A stretch of 64,000 bases of DNA from Nocardioides eburneiflavus (GCF_004785795.1 NZ_SRRO01000001.1:3224001-3288000), one strand, 5' to 3'. Numbered from the stretch's first letter, positions 9,473 through 18,146 are shown. Translations and numbers: made by a program. The notes: a model not told the origin generated them from the sequence alone.

Positions 9473-10402
9473 ATGTTTACGAGTTCGCGAAACGTTTTGA
9501 CTGTGGCGGTTGTTGCCGCGGTGCTGATGCTGAGTGGGTGTGGGGGTGGTTCGAAGGCTCAGGGCCGCGAGGTCGGGGCCGGCGAGCACACCGATGACAT
9601 CTCCAGCGGGGTGGAGGTCGATGCCGGCGCTGCGGCGCTGGTGCCTGCGGATGTGAAGGAGGAGGGTGTCCTCCTGGTCGCCATGGATCTGACGAGCCCC
9701 CCGTCGGAGTTCTTGGCCTCGGACAACAAGACGCCGATCGGGTTCAACCCGGACATGGCGCGGCTGATCGCGAAGAAGCTCGGCCTGGAGCTGAAGATGG
9801 AGAACGTCAAGTTCGACACGATCATCCCGGGCCTTGAGGGCGGTCGGTATGACCTGACGGTGTCCTCGATGGCGGTGACCGAGGACCGGATGAAGGTGCT
9901 CGACATGATCGACTACGTGAGCAATGGCTCGTCGATCGCAGTCGGGGATGGCAACCCGGACGGCCTGACTCCCGACACGTTGTGTGGGAGAAGCATCGGC
10001 GTGCAGTCGGGTTCGGTGCAGGAGATCGAGCGGCTTCCGTTGCTGTCCGCTGAGACGTGCGACGCGAAGGGGAAGCCGGCGATCAAGGGGGTCTCGTTGC
10101 CCAGCGTGCAGGATGCGCTGACCCAGGTCGCCTCGGGGCGGATCGACGGGGTCTTCTACGACACCACGTCCCTGAGCTGGGCGGACAAGCAGCAGCCGGG
10201 AACCTTCGAGGTACTCACCCCCCAGGTGAACTCGAACGACAACGCGGTGGCGCTCGGCAAGGGCTCCGCGCTCACGCCGGCTGTCCAGGCGGCGCTTCAG
10301 TCGATCATCGACAGCCCGATCTATGCGGATGCCCTCGAGCGTTGGGGATTCGACGGGCTCGGGATCGACGAGGCGACGATGTCCGTCGCCGAGGAGGAGT
10401 GA
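9473..10402 (+). CDS. Amino-acid ABC transporter substrate-binding lipoprotein
   Basis: 309 aa, family 3 solute-binding protein. A type II signal peptide ends in the lipobox L20-S-G-C23, so it is membrane anchored. Two binding lobes follow; NPDMARLIAKKLGLELK and the GRYDLTVSSMAVTEDR segment are characteristic of polar amino-acid binders. The ATG at 9473 has GAGAAGAG eight bases upstream; ATG 9455 is an alternative. The last 105 codons lie in the long repeat and match the partial copy at the window start. It forms an operon with the permease and ATPase and follows ald. Confidence 0.93.
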   Translation: MFTSSRNVLTVAVVAAVLMLSGCGGGSKAQGREVGAGEHTDDISSGVEVDAGAAALVPADVKEEGVLLVAMDLTSPPSEFLASDNKTPIGFNPDMARLIAKKLGLELKMENVKFDTIIPGLEGGRYDLTVSSMAVTEDRMKVLDMIDYVSNGSSIAVGDGNPDGLTPDTLCGRSIGVQSGSVQEIERLPLLSAETCDAKGKPAIKGVSLPSVQDALTQVASGRIDGVFYDTTSLSWADKQQPGTFEVLTPQVNSNDNAVALGKGSALTPAVQAALQSIIDSPIYADALERWGFDGLGIDEATMSVAEEE

Positions 10403-10476
10403 TCTCCCGGGGGGACGGCACTCGGGTGGCCGCCTCCGTCCGGGACGCGGCCACCCTTAACGGAAAGGAACCGACC

Positions 10477-11394
10477 ATGTTGGAGACATTGGGGGAGGAC
10501 AAGCCCCGCCTTCGACTCAGGCGACCGGTGGATTATCTGTCGTGGGTGTTGACGGTCGGCCTCCTCGCGGGGCTGGCGTACACCCTGGTCACGAACGAGA
10601 ATTATCGATGGCCGGTCGTGCTGGAGTACTTCACGGCCGCGTCGATCATCAGCGGGATCGGGATCACGCTGATCCTGACCATCACCAGCATGGTTCTTGG
10701 GATTCTCCTCGGCTTGGTGCTGGCGATCATGCGCGCGTCCTCCCAACCCCCGGTGTCTGCGTTGGCGCGGCTGTACATCACGTTCTTTCGAGGCACCCCG
10801 GTGCTGGTCCAGTTGATCTTCTGGTTCAACCTCGCCGCGCTGTATCCCCGCCTCTCGATCGGCGTGCCCGGTACCGACATCTCGATGCCGGTGAACGTCA
10901 ACCAGCTGCTCAGCCCGATGACGGCGGCGATCATCGGCCTGACCCTGAACCAGGCGGCCTACATGGCCGAGATCATCCGCGGCGGCTTTGCCGCGGTGGG
11001 GCGCGGGCAGCTCGAGGCCGCCGAGTCCCTGGGCATGCACGGGTTCACGAAACTCCGGATCGTGGTGATCCCCCAGACGATGCCCTCGATCATCCCGCCT
11101 ACCGGGAACCAGTTCATCGGCATGCTCAAGGAGACCTCGCTGGTCAGCGTCCTCGGGGTCGCCGACCTGTTGCAGAGTGCGCAGTCGATCTACGCCCGGA
11201 CCTACGAGACCATCCCGCTGCTCATCGTGGCCAGCCTCTGGTACCTGATCATGACCATGACCCTGAGCGTCCCGCAGTCGATGATCGAGCGGCACTTCTC
11301 CCGGTCCACCCGTGTTCCCCGCTCGAGCCGCTCGGCCACTGGCACAGCCGCTCGCCCCGTTCTCGAGGTCGCACCGAAGGAGTCGTTGCTGTGA
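10477..11394 (+). CDS. Polar amino-acid ABC transporter permease (copy 2)
   Basis: 305 aa, residue-for-residue the same as the protein at 392-1309. It has the same hydrophobic helices, EAA loop and GGAAAGG ribosome site, and lies 74 bases after the complete lipoprotein gene. This copy belongs to an intact lipoprotein-permease-ATPase operon, so it is certainly expressible. The GTGA overlap with the ATPase is kept. Confidence 0.94.
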   Translation: MLETLGEDKPRLRLRRPVDYLSWVLTVGLLAGLAYTLVTNENYRWPVVLEYFTAASIISGIGITLILTITSMVLGILLGLVLAIMRASSQPPVSALARLYITFFRGTPVLVQLIFWFNLAALYPRLSIGVPGTDISMPVNVNQLLSPMTAAIIGLTLNQAAYMAEIIRGGFAAVGRGQLEAAESLGMHGFTKLRIVVIPQTMPSIIPPTGNQFIGMLKETSLVSVLGVADLLQSAQSIYARTYETIPLLIVASLWYLIMTMTLSVPQSMIERHFSRSTRVPRSSRSATGTAARPVLEVAPKESLL

Positions 11395-12158
11395 ACGCCG
11401 AAGGAACCATCGTCGGTCGCAAGCTCTGCAAGAGCTTCGGCAGCAACCACGTGCTGCGTGGGATCGACTTCGAGGTCGAGGCGGGGGAGATCTCCTGCAT
11501 CATCGGCCCGAGCGGCTCGGGCAAGTCGACGCTCTTGCGCTGCCTGAACGGGCTGGAGACCCTGGACCGCGGTGTGCTCAAGGTGAACGGGGAGCACTTC
11601 GGCTACGTCGAGCACCCGCATGCCTTCCACGCACTGAGCGCACGGCGCCTGGCCCGGCAGCGCACCCGGATCGGCATGGTCTTCCAGCAGTTCAACCTCT
11701 TCCCCAACCTGACCGCGCTGGACAACGTGATGGTCGGGCCGGTCCAGGTCAAGAAGGCCGCCCGAGCCCAGGCGCGTGAACACGCACGCGCGCTACTGGC
11801 GAAGGTGGGGCTCAGCCAATGCGAGAAGCAGTACCCGGCACAGCTATCAGGCGGTCAACAGCAACGCGTCGCGATCGCCCGGGCCCTGGCCATGGAACCA
11901 AGCATCCTGCTCTTCGACGAGCCGACCAGCGCCCTGGACCCGGAAAAGGTCGGCGAGGTCCTCGACGTCATGCGCGACCTGGCCGGCGCCGGAATGACCA
12001 TGGTCGTGGTCACCCACGAGATGGGCTTCGCCCGAGAGGTCGCGAACAACCTGCTCTTCATGGACGACGGCATCGTCGTAGAACGCGGAGACGCACGCGC
12101 CGTACTGTCCGACCCCCGCGAACGCCGCACCCAAGAGTTCCTCGAACGAGTCCTCTGA
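11391..12158 (+). CDS. Polar amino-acid ABC transporter ATP-binding protein (copy 2)
   Basis: 255 aa, identical to the protein at 1306-2073, with all ATPase motifs intact (Walker [22 protein letters not shown]). It closes the importer operon that starts at 9473. No hairpin follows the stop; the repeat ends here and unrelated sequence begins, so the original terminator may have been lost at the junction. Confidence 0.95.
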   Translation: MNAEGTIVGRKLCKSFGSNHVLRGIDFEVEAGEISCIIGPSGSGKSTLLRCLNGLETLDRGVLKVNGEHFGYVEHPHAFHALSARRLARQRTRIGMVFQQFNLFPNLTALDNVMVGPVQVKKAARAQAREHARALLAKVGLSQCEKQYPAQLSGGQQQRVAIARALAMEPSILLFDEPTSALDPEKVGEVLDVMRDLAGAGMTMVVVTHEMGFAREVANNLLFMDDGIVVERGDARAVLSDPRERRTQEFLERVL

Positions 12159-12331
12159 AGCGTCAGGGTCAGCATCATTCCAAGCGAAGGGACCCATGAC
12201 AGGCGATTGGAAAGGGGCTTTATGCGGAGTCTCCATGGCTGTCCGCCTCCTGCCACTTCGAGGCCTCGTAGCCGCCGGCAGAATCCCTCCCGCCCCGACC
12301 AACGGGCCGATGCAGGGTCGGATTGCTCCCA

Positions 12332-12405
12332 TCAACGCTTCTTCTGCTGGCCCAGGATGTAGCAGGCGAGGACCTGCGGGTAGATGTCGGGCAGGCGTCG
12401 ATGTC
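12332..12405 (-). pseudogene. Possible 3' remnant of an unidentified gene
   Basis: Reading the minus strand gives RRLPDIYPQVLACYILGQQKKR and a stop at 12332-12334. This looks like a genuine hydrophobic-then-basic protein C-terminus, but nothing upstream continues it. The 303 bases between the repeat end and the LysR gene hold nothing else I recognise. It may be debris from the junction event. Confidence 0.3.
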
Positions 12406-12461
12406 GCCGAGCTCGCACCGGGCCGGTGGGAGAACAGGACCGACTCGAGGAGCCCCACTCG

Positions 12462-13364
12462 TTATGCCGGTTCGGAATCGTTCTCGAGCTCTCTCGCCTT
12501 CGCCTGCAGCCATGCGGTCAGCTGGCGGACGCGGCCGTCCTGCTCGGGTGGTTGCCGGCTGAGGAGGTGGTAGCTGGTGCCGTCGGGGACGAACCCGAAG
12601 GGTGCGACGAGCTGCCCTCGCGCGAGGTCGTCGCACACGACGGCGAACGGCGCGATGGCGACTCCGACGCCGGCCGCAGCGGCCTGGACGGTTAGATAGA
12701 AGTGCTCCAGCGTCTGCTCGGAGGCCGGCTCTGCCTTCAAGCCGGTGATGCGTCGCCAGTCGTCCCATGCCTCTGGTCGGGTGGCGGTGTGCAGAAGGGC
12801 CACCTGCGAGACGCAGCCCGCTGCGGCGAGGGGCGGCGCGAGATCGGGCCGACAGACCGGTCCGATCCGCTCCTCGAACAAGCGAGTCCGGCTCGCCCCC
12901 TCGGCGAACAGGAAGTCGTCTCGGCGGATGGCGAGGTCGACGTCGTCCCGTTCGAAGGAGACCGGGCCACCGGCTGCGGACAGGTGGACGGCGGCGTCCG
13001 GCACCTCCGCGGCCAGCTCGGGGAGCCGGGGAATGAGCCACCGCATCAGGAGGGTGGGCTCACACGAGAGGGTGAGCGGTCCCGTGGGTGTGCGATGTGA
13101 GATCTGCTGGCCTGCCGCATCGATCTGATCGAGCGCGTCCCGGATGACGGCGGCCAGCTGACGAGCCTGGGGGGTCGGGCGCAAGGCGCGCGTCTGTCGC
13201 TCGAACAGTGACGTCCCGAGGGATCGTTCGAGGTTCTGGACCTGTCGGCTGACCGCGCCGTGCGTGACGTGCAGCTCTTGGGCCGCCGCGGTCATGCTCG
13301 CGTGCCGGACGGTCGCTTCGAAGGGGAGCAGCGCATTCAACGGAGGAAGGGCCGCCCATCTCAT
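12462..13364 (-). CDS. LysR-family transcriptional regulator, GcvA-like
   Basis: 300 aa. The N-terminus LNALLPFEATVRHASMTAAA followed by ELHVTHGAVSRQVQNLE is typical of the GcvA/AmpR subgroup; the C-terminal part is the effector domain. It is transcribed away from the acid-sugar kinase gene. The 112-base gap contains a perfect palindrome, which suggests that it controls the divergent kinase-PdxA operon and itself. The effector is probably the acid sugar or a phosphorylated form; this is inferred from context. Confidence 0.9.
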   Translation of the reverse strand: MRWAALPPLNALLPFEATVRHASMTAAAQELHVTHGAVSRQVQNLERSLGTSLFERQTRALRPTPQARQLAAVIRDALDQIDAAGQQISHRTPTGPLTLSCEPTLLMRWLIPRLPELAAEVPDAAVHLSAAGGPVSFERDDVDLAIRRDDFLFAEGASRTRLFEERIGPVCRPDLAPPLAAAGCVSQVALLHTATRPEAWDDWRRITGLKAEPASEQTLEHFYLTVQAAAAGVGVAIAPFAVVCDDLARGQLVAPFGFVPDGTSYHLLSRQPPEQDGRVRQLTAWLQAKARELENDSEPA

Positions 13365-13376
13365 GCGTGAACTTTA

Positions 13377-13393
13377 CTCACAGATCATGTGAG
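13377..13393. promoter_or_regulatory. Palindromic operator between divergent genes
   Basis: CTCACA-GATCA-TGTGAG is a perfect inverted repeat 12 bases upstream of the LysR start and about 84 bases before the kinase start. The location is right for a LysR site controlling both directions; binding is inferred. Confidence 0.55.
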
Positions 13394-13476
13394 AAGGAAT
13401 CGTTTGTCCTGCTTCTTTCCCATGACCCACTATTGATCTGGTCACAACGACGCACGGCGCACGGGAAGGTGGGGAC

Positions 13477-14670
13477 ATGACGTCAAGCAACGACGTGCTG
13501 TCGCGCATCGCCATCCTCGCCGATGACCTCACGAGCGCCGGGGACGGTGCCGCGCCGTTCCGCCAGGCAGGCCACGACGCCCGCATCTTCCTCACCCCCA
13601 CCGCAGAGCCGTCGCGGCACGCCGTCGGCGTGAGCGCGTTCGACCTGGGGAGCCGTGTGCTGGACGAGGACGCCGCCATTGTACGCATCAAGCGGGCCGC
13701 CCGCCGGAACGCCAGCGCCGACGTGCTCCTCAAGACCGTGGACTCAACCCTGCGCGGTCACGTCGCGGCAGAGCTCCGGTCTGCATGGGCGGGATCGCGC
13801 AAGCGTGCCGCCATCCTCGCCCCCGCCTTCCCCGCTGAGGGCAGAGTGACGGTGGCCGGCGTCCAGTACGTACGGGGGGTACCCGTCCACGAGAGTGACT
13901 ATGGCCGTGACCCGGCACATCCCGTGCGGTGCTCGGACCTCGCAACATTATTCCCGGACGCCGTTCTCTCGCAGCGGGATGAGGCAGCCGAGCTGCCCGA
14001 GCTGGTCGACAACGGCAACCTGATCGTCTACTCCGCCTCCGAAGATGGCGACCTCGACGTCCTGGTGGCCGCGGTACCGCGACTCGACGAGGTCTTGTGG
14101 GTGGGCTCCCCAGGGCTGGCGGCCGCCCTTGCCCGAAGGTGTGCACGTGCCTCGGGCAGCGCTGGACGACTGCCCGCTCGGGCCCGACGTCCCCTGATCG
14201 TGGTCGGCAGCACCAACCCGGCATCCCGACGGCAGCTGACCGAGCTGCTCGCCCGCGGCGACGTCCAGGGTGTCACCGTCGGCGTCGACCCGACGCCCGC
14301 CGTGGAGGCGCTGCGACGCGCGACGGCCCCCATCCTCGCCGTGCAGACACCGGGTGAACGCCACACTCCGCAGACCGCACACGCACTCGCCCGCTCTCAG
14401 GCGGCCGTCGTCCAGGCGCTGACCGAGGACCTCACGGTCGACGCTCTCGTGATCACCGGGGGAGAAACCGCCACCACCGTGCTCGAGCCCCTTGGCGCCA
14501 CCGGCATCGACCTGCTCGACGAGCCCGAACCCGGCGTCGTCCGCGGATCCTTGACCGGCCCACTCCCCATTCCCGTGCTGATCAAGGCCGGCGGCTTCGG
14601 CGACGACGCCTTGCTCCTGCGCCTGTGCCACCTCGTCCGACACCAACCCGACCTAGGAGAAGATGCATGA
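13477..14670 (+). CDS. Four-carbon acid-sugar kinase family protein (DUF1537)
   Basis: 397 aa, matching the DtnK/OtnK/LtnK family that phosphorylates four-carbon acid sugars such as threonate and erythronate. The N-terminal motif is ILADDLTSAGDGAA. The C-terminal nucleotide-binding part has VITGGETATTVLEPLG and a LIKAGGFGDD end, all diagnostic. It is the first gene of an operon with a PdxA-type dehydrogenase, the arrangement known for D-threonate catabolism. The specific epimer cannot be read from sequence. The stop overlaps the next start (ATGA). Confidence 0.92.
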   Translation: MTSSNDVLSRIAILADDLTSAGDGAAPFRQAGHDARIFLTPTAEPSRHAVGVSAFDLGSRVLDEDAAIVRIKRAARRNASADVLLKTVDSTLRGHVAAELRSAWAGSRKRAAILAPAFPAEGRVTVAGVQYVRGVPVHESDYGRDPAHPVRCSDLATLFPDAVLSQRDEAAELPELVDNGNLIVYSASEDGDLDVLVAAVPRLDEVLWVGSPGLAAALARRCARASGSAGRLPARARRPLIVVGSTNPASRRQLTELLARGDVQGVTVGVDPTPAVEALRRATAPILAVQTPGERHTPQTAHALARSQAAVVQALTEDLTVDALVITGGETATTVLEPLGATGIDLLDEPEPGVVRGSLTGPLPIPVLIKAGGFGDDALLLRLCHLVRHQPDLGEDA

Positions 14671-15656
14671 CACCGATCGCCATCACCATGGGTGACCCCT
14701 GCGGAATCGGCCCCGAGATCACGCTCAAGGCGTGTGCCGATCCCCAACGGACAGTGCCCGTCCTCGTCATCGGCGACGTGGAGGTCCTCGCCCGCGCCAA
14801 CGAGATCGTTGGCACGAACCTGACCATCCGCCCTGTCGCATCGGTCGACCAGGCGGAGCTCGCACCCGGCACTGTGGACGTCCTTGCCGCGAGCAGCCTT
14901 CCGGCTGACCTGTCCTGGGGCGCCCTCGACGCCCGTGCCGGAGCGGCGTCCTTCGAGTACGTGCGCCGCGGCATCGAGCTGGCGATGGCCAACGAGATTC
15001 GCGCTCTCGTCACCGCGCCGATCAACAAGGAAGCACTCCGCATGGCCGGAGTCCCCTATCCCGGGCACACCGAGATCCTGGCCGACCTGTCCGGCACAAC
15101 GCACTACGCGATGATGCTGGCCACCGACGAGCTCCGGACGGTCCTGGTCACCGTGCACGAGTCTCTCCGCACCGCAATCGACGCGATCACCACGGACCGC
15201 GTGCTCGACATCATCCGCCTCACCCACAGCACACTGCAGCGCAGCGGCTTGCCCATGCCCCGCATCGCCGTCGCCGGCCTCAACCCCCATGCAGGGGAGA
15301 ACGGCCTGTTCGGCAGGGAGGACCTGGACATCATCGCCCCGGCCATCGCGGCAGCGCAGAGCGAAGGCATCGAGGCCAGCGGCCCCTGGCCCGCTGACAC
15401 CATCTTCATGCGAGCCCGCACCGGCTCCTTCGACGTGGTGGTCGCGCAGTACCACGACCAGGGCCTCATCCCCATCAAGTACCTCGGGATCGAGCACGGC
15501 GTGAACATCACCATCGGCCTCCCCTTCGTCCGCACCAGCGTCGACCACGGCACCGCCTTCGACATCGCCGGTCTCGGCACGGCCGACCACACCAGCCTGC
15601 TCGCCGCCCTGACCCACGCCGACCGGTTGTCCTCAGGGGCACCGGCCCGCCGATGA
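14667..15656 (+). CDS. PdxA-family 4-phospho acid-sugar dehydrogenase
   Basis: 329 aa, PdxA/PdxA2 family. Motifs: TMGDPCGIGPEI at the start, PGHTEILADLS, AGLNPHAGENGLFG, YHDQGLIPIKYLG, and a C-terminal IGLPFVRTSVDHGTAFDIAG. The histidines of these motifs bind the divalent metal. Coupled to a DUF1537 kinase, this is more likely the catabolic PdxA2 type than the vitamin B6 enzyme; the former oxidatively decarboxylates 4-phosphothreonate to dihydroxyacetone phosphate. ATG 14667 has AGGAGAAG upstream. No other B6 genes are nearby. Confidence 0.9.
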   Translation: MTPIAITMGDPCGIGPEITLKACADPQRTVPVLVIGDVEVLARANEIVGTNLTIRPVASVDQAELAPGTVDVLAASSLPADLSWGALDARAGAASFEYVRRGIELAMANEIRALVTAPINKEALRMAGVPYPGHTEILADLSGTTHYAMMLATDELRTVLVTVHESLRTAIDAITTDRVLDIIRLTHSTLQRSGLPMPRIAVAGLNPHAGENGLFGREDLDIIAPAIAAAQSEGIEASGPWPADTIFMRARTGSFDVVVAQYHDQGLIPIKYLGIEHGVNITIGLPFVRTSVDHGTAFDIAGLGTADHTSLLAALTHADRLSSGAPARR

Positions 15657-15700
15657 CCGCCGACCCTGATCAGCCCAAGACAGAAAGCCGAAGAACCACC

Positions 15701-16360
15701 ATGGACTTCATCTTCATGCTCACCCGCGACGACCGCACCGTCACCGACTGCCTCGAGGTGCTCGACACCATCGAGGACCTCGGCATCACCCACATCGGGT
15801 TCAAGGACATCGGCGTCGACCCCAGCACCCTCGCCAAGCTCCACAGCCGCATCAAGGACATGGGCGCCACCACCTACCTCGAGGTCGTCAGCACCAATCG
15901 GGACCAGGCTCTTGCCTCGGTGCGGACGGCCACCGACCTCGGCGTCGACTGGCTGATGGGCGGCACCTGGATCGAGGAGACCCTCGACCTCCTGCGGGGG
16001 ACGTCGATCGGCTACCTGCCCTTCCCGGGAGAACCAGTGGGGCACCCCACTCGCCTCGCCGGCGACCCCGACCGCATCGCCGATGACTGCCGACGAGCGG
16101 AGGCTGCTGGCTGCGCCGGCGTCGACCTGCTGGCATACCGCGCCACCGACGCCGACCCTCTCGACCTGGTCCGCGCCGCCCGCGCCGCCACGACCGGCCG
16201 GCTGGTCGTCGCCGGCTCCATCACCGGTATCGACCAGATCCAGGCACTCGCAGCGGCCGGGGTCGACGCCTTCACCATCGGATCCGCCGCCTTCGACGGG
16301 TCGCTGCAGCCGCACGCCGGCACCCTCCGGGCCCAGCTGGCCCCGGTGGTCGGCCTGTAG
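15701..16360 (+). CDS. Phosphate-binding TIM-barrel protein of unknown function
   Basis: 219 aa, predicted small alpha/beta barrel. Residues such as GFKDIGVD, WLMGGTW, GVDLLAYR and VVAGSITGIDQI recur at strand ends; the terminal AAAGVDAFTIGSAAFDG resembles the phosphate-binding strands of HisA/HisF or aldolase barrels. It follows the kinase and dehydrogenase. An in-frame ATG at 15653 overlaps the PdxA stop, but family-like sequence starts at 15701. I do not recognise a defined reaction. An aldolase, isomerase or decarboxylase acting on the phosphorylated acid-sugar product is a guess. Confidence 0.8.
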   Translation: MDFIFMLTRDDRTVTDCLEVLDTIEDLGITHIGFKDIGVDPSTLAKLHSRIKDMGATTYLEVVSTNRDQALASVRTATDLGVDWLMGGTWIEETLDLLRGTSIGYLPFPGEPVGHPTRLAGDPDRIADDCRRAEAAGCAGVDLLAYRATDADPLDLVRAARAATTGRLVVAGSITGIDQIQALAAAGVDAFTIGSAAFDGSLQPHAGTLRAQLAPVVGL

Positions 16361-16431
16361 ACAGCCAGCTGTTCTCGGCCTCTCCGAAAGGCATTGAGGG
16401 AAGCCTTGTCTGTGCATTTCGGACCCCCGTG

Positions 16432-16490
16432 AGGAAAGGCTCCGCTAAGCCACAGAAGTCACGTTTGGTGGCCTTAGTGGAGCCTTTCCT
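16432..16490 (+). promoter_or_regulatory. Long hairpin in the VIT1 leader
   Basis: About 21 base pairs, with one bulge and G-T pairs, form between 16433-16453 and 16468-16489. The outer stem is AGGAAAGGCTC paired with GAGCCTTTCCT. A second VIT1 leader at 18073 keeps the same outer stem but changes the inner stem with compensating bases. Each arm also resembles an IdeR/DtxR iron box. It could be an operator pair, an RNA structure or the terminator of the preceding operon. Confidence 0.5.
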
Positions 16491-16528
16491 TCGTTGCGGG
16501 GGGTGCCCCGGGAAATTAGAATTCCGGC

Positions 16529-17254
16529 ATGACTCAAACCACACTTTCCCTTTCTGGTCCTGCCGAGGTAGGACATGTCCACGCCGACGTTTCCGGTGGA
16601 TGGCTGCGCGCATCTGTGTTCGGTGCGATGGACGGTCTGGTGACCAACATCGCGTTGGTTTCAGGCGTAGGTGCCGCCGGTGCCAACCCACGTTTCATCG
16701 TGCTCACCGGCATGGCGGGTCTCGTCGCAGGGGCGTTTTCAATGGCAATGGGTGAATACGCATCGGTAAAGACCCAAAATGAACAGGTCGATCGCGAATG
16801 GGCGCGCGAGGTCGATGAGATCCGCACTAATCCGGAAATGGAGGAGCTCGAGCTCGCGCACATGTTTGCCGACATGGGAATGGGCGAAAAGACCGCGCTC
16901 GCGGCGGCCCGTGAGATCCATGCGGACCCTGAGCGGGCGGCGCTCGTGCACGTCACCCACGAGCTCGGCCTGGACCCGGAGGACAAGCCGTCCCCCAAGG
17001 TCGCCGCGATCTCATCCTTCCTCACCTTCTCGCTGGGCGCCCTCGTGCCCCTGATCCCGTTCCTGCTCGGCTTCGCCTCGCTCGCAGCCGGCCTGATCGT
17101 GGGTGCGATCGGACTCTTCGTCGCCGGCGCGGTCGCGTCTCTCGCCACCAGCCAGCGCTGGTGGTGGAGCGCCACCCGTCAGCTCATGTTCGGTGTGCTG
17201 GCCGCCGGTGCAACGTACCTGGTGGGCCTCGCCATCGGCGTGAACGCGAGCTGA
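16529..17254 (+). CDS. VIT1/CCC1-family iron/manganese transporter
   Basis: 241 aa. Two N-terminal membrane helices contain FGAMDGLVTNIALVSGVGAA and MAGLVAGAFSMAMGEYAS, the signature of the family. A charged, acidic cytoplasmic segment of about 65 residues follows (MEELELAHMFADMGMGEKTA). Three more helices lie at residues about 150-241. Relatives move Fe(II) or Mn(II) out of the cytoplasm. The start at 16529 is preceded by an AT-richer leader with a large hairpin. A perfect terminator follows. A damaged, rearranged second copy lies at 17950-18734. Confidence 0.92.
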   Translation: MTQTTLSLSGPAEVGHVHADVSGGWLRASVFGAMDGLVTNIALVSGVGAAGANPRFIVLTGMAGLVAGAFSMAMGEYASVKTQNEQVDREWAREVDEIRTNPEMEELELAHMFADMGMGEKTALAAAREIHADPERAALVHVTHELGLDPEDKPSPKVAAISSFLTFSLGALVPLIPFLLGFASLAAGLIVGAIGLFVAGAVASLATSQRWWWSATRQLMFGVLAAGATYLVGLAIGVNAS

Positions 17255-17280
17255 CGACCACGGTCAATCACAGGACACGC

Positions 17281-17314
17281 AGAGGGGCCCCGCGGAGAGC
17301 CGCGGGGCCCCTCT
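17281..17314 (+). terminator. Terminator hairpin of VIT1 gene
   Basis: AGAGGGGCCCCGCGG and its exact complement form a 15-bp stem with a four-base loop. It occurs again at 17491-17523 and 18761-18794 behind the VIT1 fragments. It may also serve the facing oxidoreductase gene. Confidence 0.85.
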
Positions 17315-17370
17315 CGGCTTGTGGTCGGCTGGGATCAGAGCCGGATCGGCTGGTCGGGTGCACCCAGCCC

Positions 17371-17463
17371 TGGTGGAGCGCCACCCGTCAACTGCTGTTC
17401 GGTGTGCTGGCCGCCGGTGCGACGTACTTGGTCGGGCTCGCCATCGGGGCGAACGTGAGCTGA
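17371..17463 (+). pseudogene. VIT1 3' fragment
   Basis: This encodes the last 31 residues of VIT1 (WSATRQLLFGVLAAGATYLV onwards) with GANVS instead of GVNAS, then the same stop and downstream terminator. No start or membrane partner is present. It is a partial duplication of 17162-17254. Confidence 0.9.
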
Positions 17464-17490
17464 CGGCCCTCGGTCGATCACAGGACACGC

Positions 17491-17523
17491 AGAGGGGCCC
17501 CGCGGAGAGCCGCGGGCCCCTCT
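17491..17523 (+). terminator. Second copy of VIT1 terminator
   Basis: Same hairpin as 17281-17314 but with one G missing in the right arm, so the stem has a bulge. It follows the VIT1 3' fragment. Confidence 0.75.
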
Positions 17524-17547
17524 CGCCATGTGGTCGGCTGGGATCGG

Positions 17548-17876
17548 CTAGCCCGGTGGCAGGAAGGGCCGGACCAGCCGTGCGCGCCTGGCCGCCTTCC
17601 CGGTGCGTTACTCGCAGGCATCGGAGGCGTCGAGGGTCTTGGTGATGAGCCTGGAGGTGATGAATCGGATGGGCTCGGGTTCCCAGTTGCGGGTGGTGTC
17701 TCACCCAGGGAAGCGACGTCAGGTCAGTGCTGTCGTTCAGGATCAGGTCGCGCATGGTGCGGCCGGAGATGTTGGCTGCGGTGACGCCGTGACCTCCGAA
17801 CGCACTCACGAATCCGAGCCCCGTGTTGCGGTCGAAAGTCGTCCTCATGCACCCAGTCGCGGGGGACGCCAGGGGT
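17548..17876 (-). pseudogene. FAD oxidoreductase 3' fragment
   Basis: The minus strand reads MRTTFDRNTGLGFVSAFGG and then GRTMRDLIL, matching residues near the end of the oxidoreductase at 18810-20291. A frameshift follows after LPWV, and then remnants run to a stop at 17548. About the last 110 codons are represented. The N-terminal three quarters are absent. It faces the VIT1 fragment exactly as the intact genes face each other, so the whole VIT1/oxidoreductase junction was duplicated. Confidence 0.88.
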
Positions 17877-17949
17877 TGGTTTGTCGCCAGCCGGGTGTTT
17901 CGTCGGCCTCTCCGAAAAGCAGTGAGGGAAGCCTTGTCCCGCATTCTTT

Positions 17950-18066
17950 CACCCATTGCCATGGAAAACGCCCCCGCGACGAGACCCGCCATGCCGGTGA
18001 GCACGATGAAACGTGGGTTGGCAGCGGGTACGCATCGGTAAATACCCAAAATGAACAGGTCGAGAA
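17950..18066. pseudogene. Displaced VIT1 blocks, one inverted
   Basis: 17950-18023 is the reverse complement of VIT1 codons about 52-76. 18029-18066 is a forward copy of codons about 77-91 with small changes. Both are nearly identical in bases to the intact gene. They are precisely parts that are missing from the broken VIT1 copy just downstream. No open frame could use them here. Confidence 0.85.
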
Positions 18067-18072
18067 TGGGTG

Positions 18073-18140
18073 ACTCCTTTTAGGAAAGGCTCTGATAGGT
18101 CCCCGATGCCAGCCTTGGCGGGGCTAGTGGAGCCTTTCCT
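18073..18140 (+). promoter_or_regulatory. Second copy of the VIT1 leader hairpin
   Basis: The outer stem AGGAAAGGCTC/GAGCCTTTCCT is the same as at 16432. The inner stem is now a CCCCG/CGGGG helix, so bases changed while pairing stayed. The bases after it match the first leader only for ten positions (TTCGTTGCG). Confidence 0.5.
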
Positions 18141-18146
18141 TCGTTG

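Larger units (their letters stand above)
10086..12160. repeat. Long direct repeat, copy 2
   Basis: Second copy of the 2075-bp segment described at 1-2075. Here its whole 5' context is visible: it begins inside or before the lipoprotein gene. The right boundary is two bases after the ATPase stop. The sequence beyond has no relation to that following copy 1. Confidence 0.97.

Noticed and set aside
14667..15656. Vitamin B6 biosynthesis pdxA
   Set aside because: Coupled to a DUF1537 kinase and without other B6 genes nearby; the catabolic PdxA2 role is better supported.
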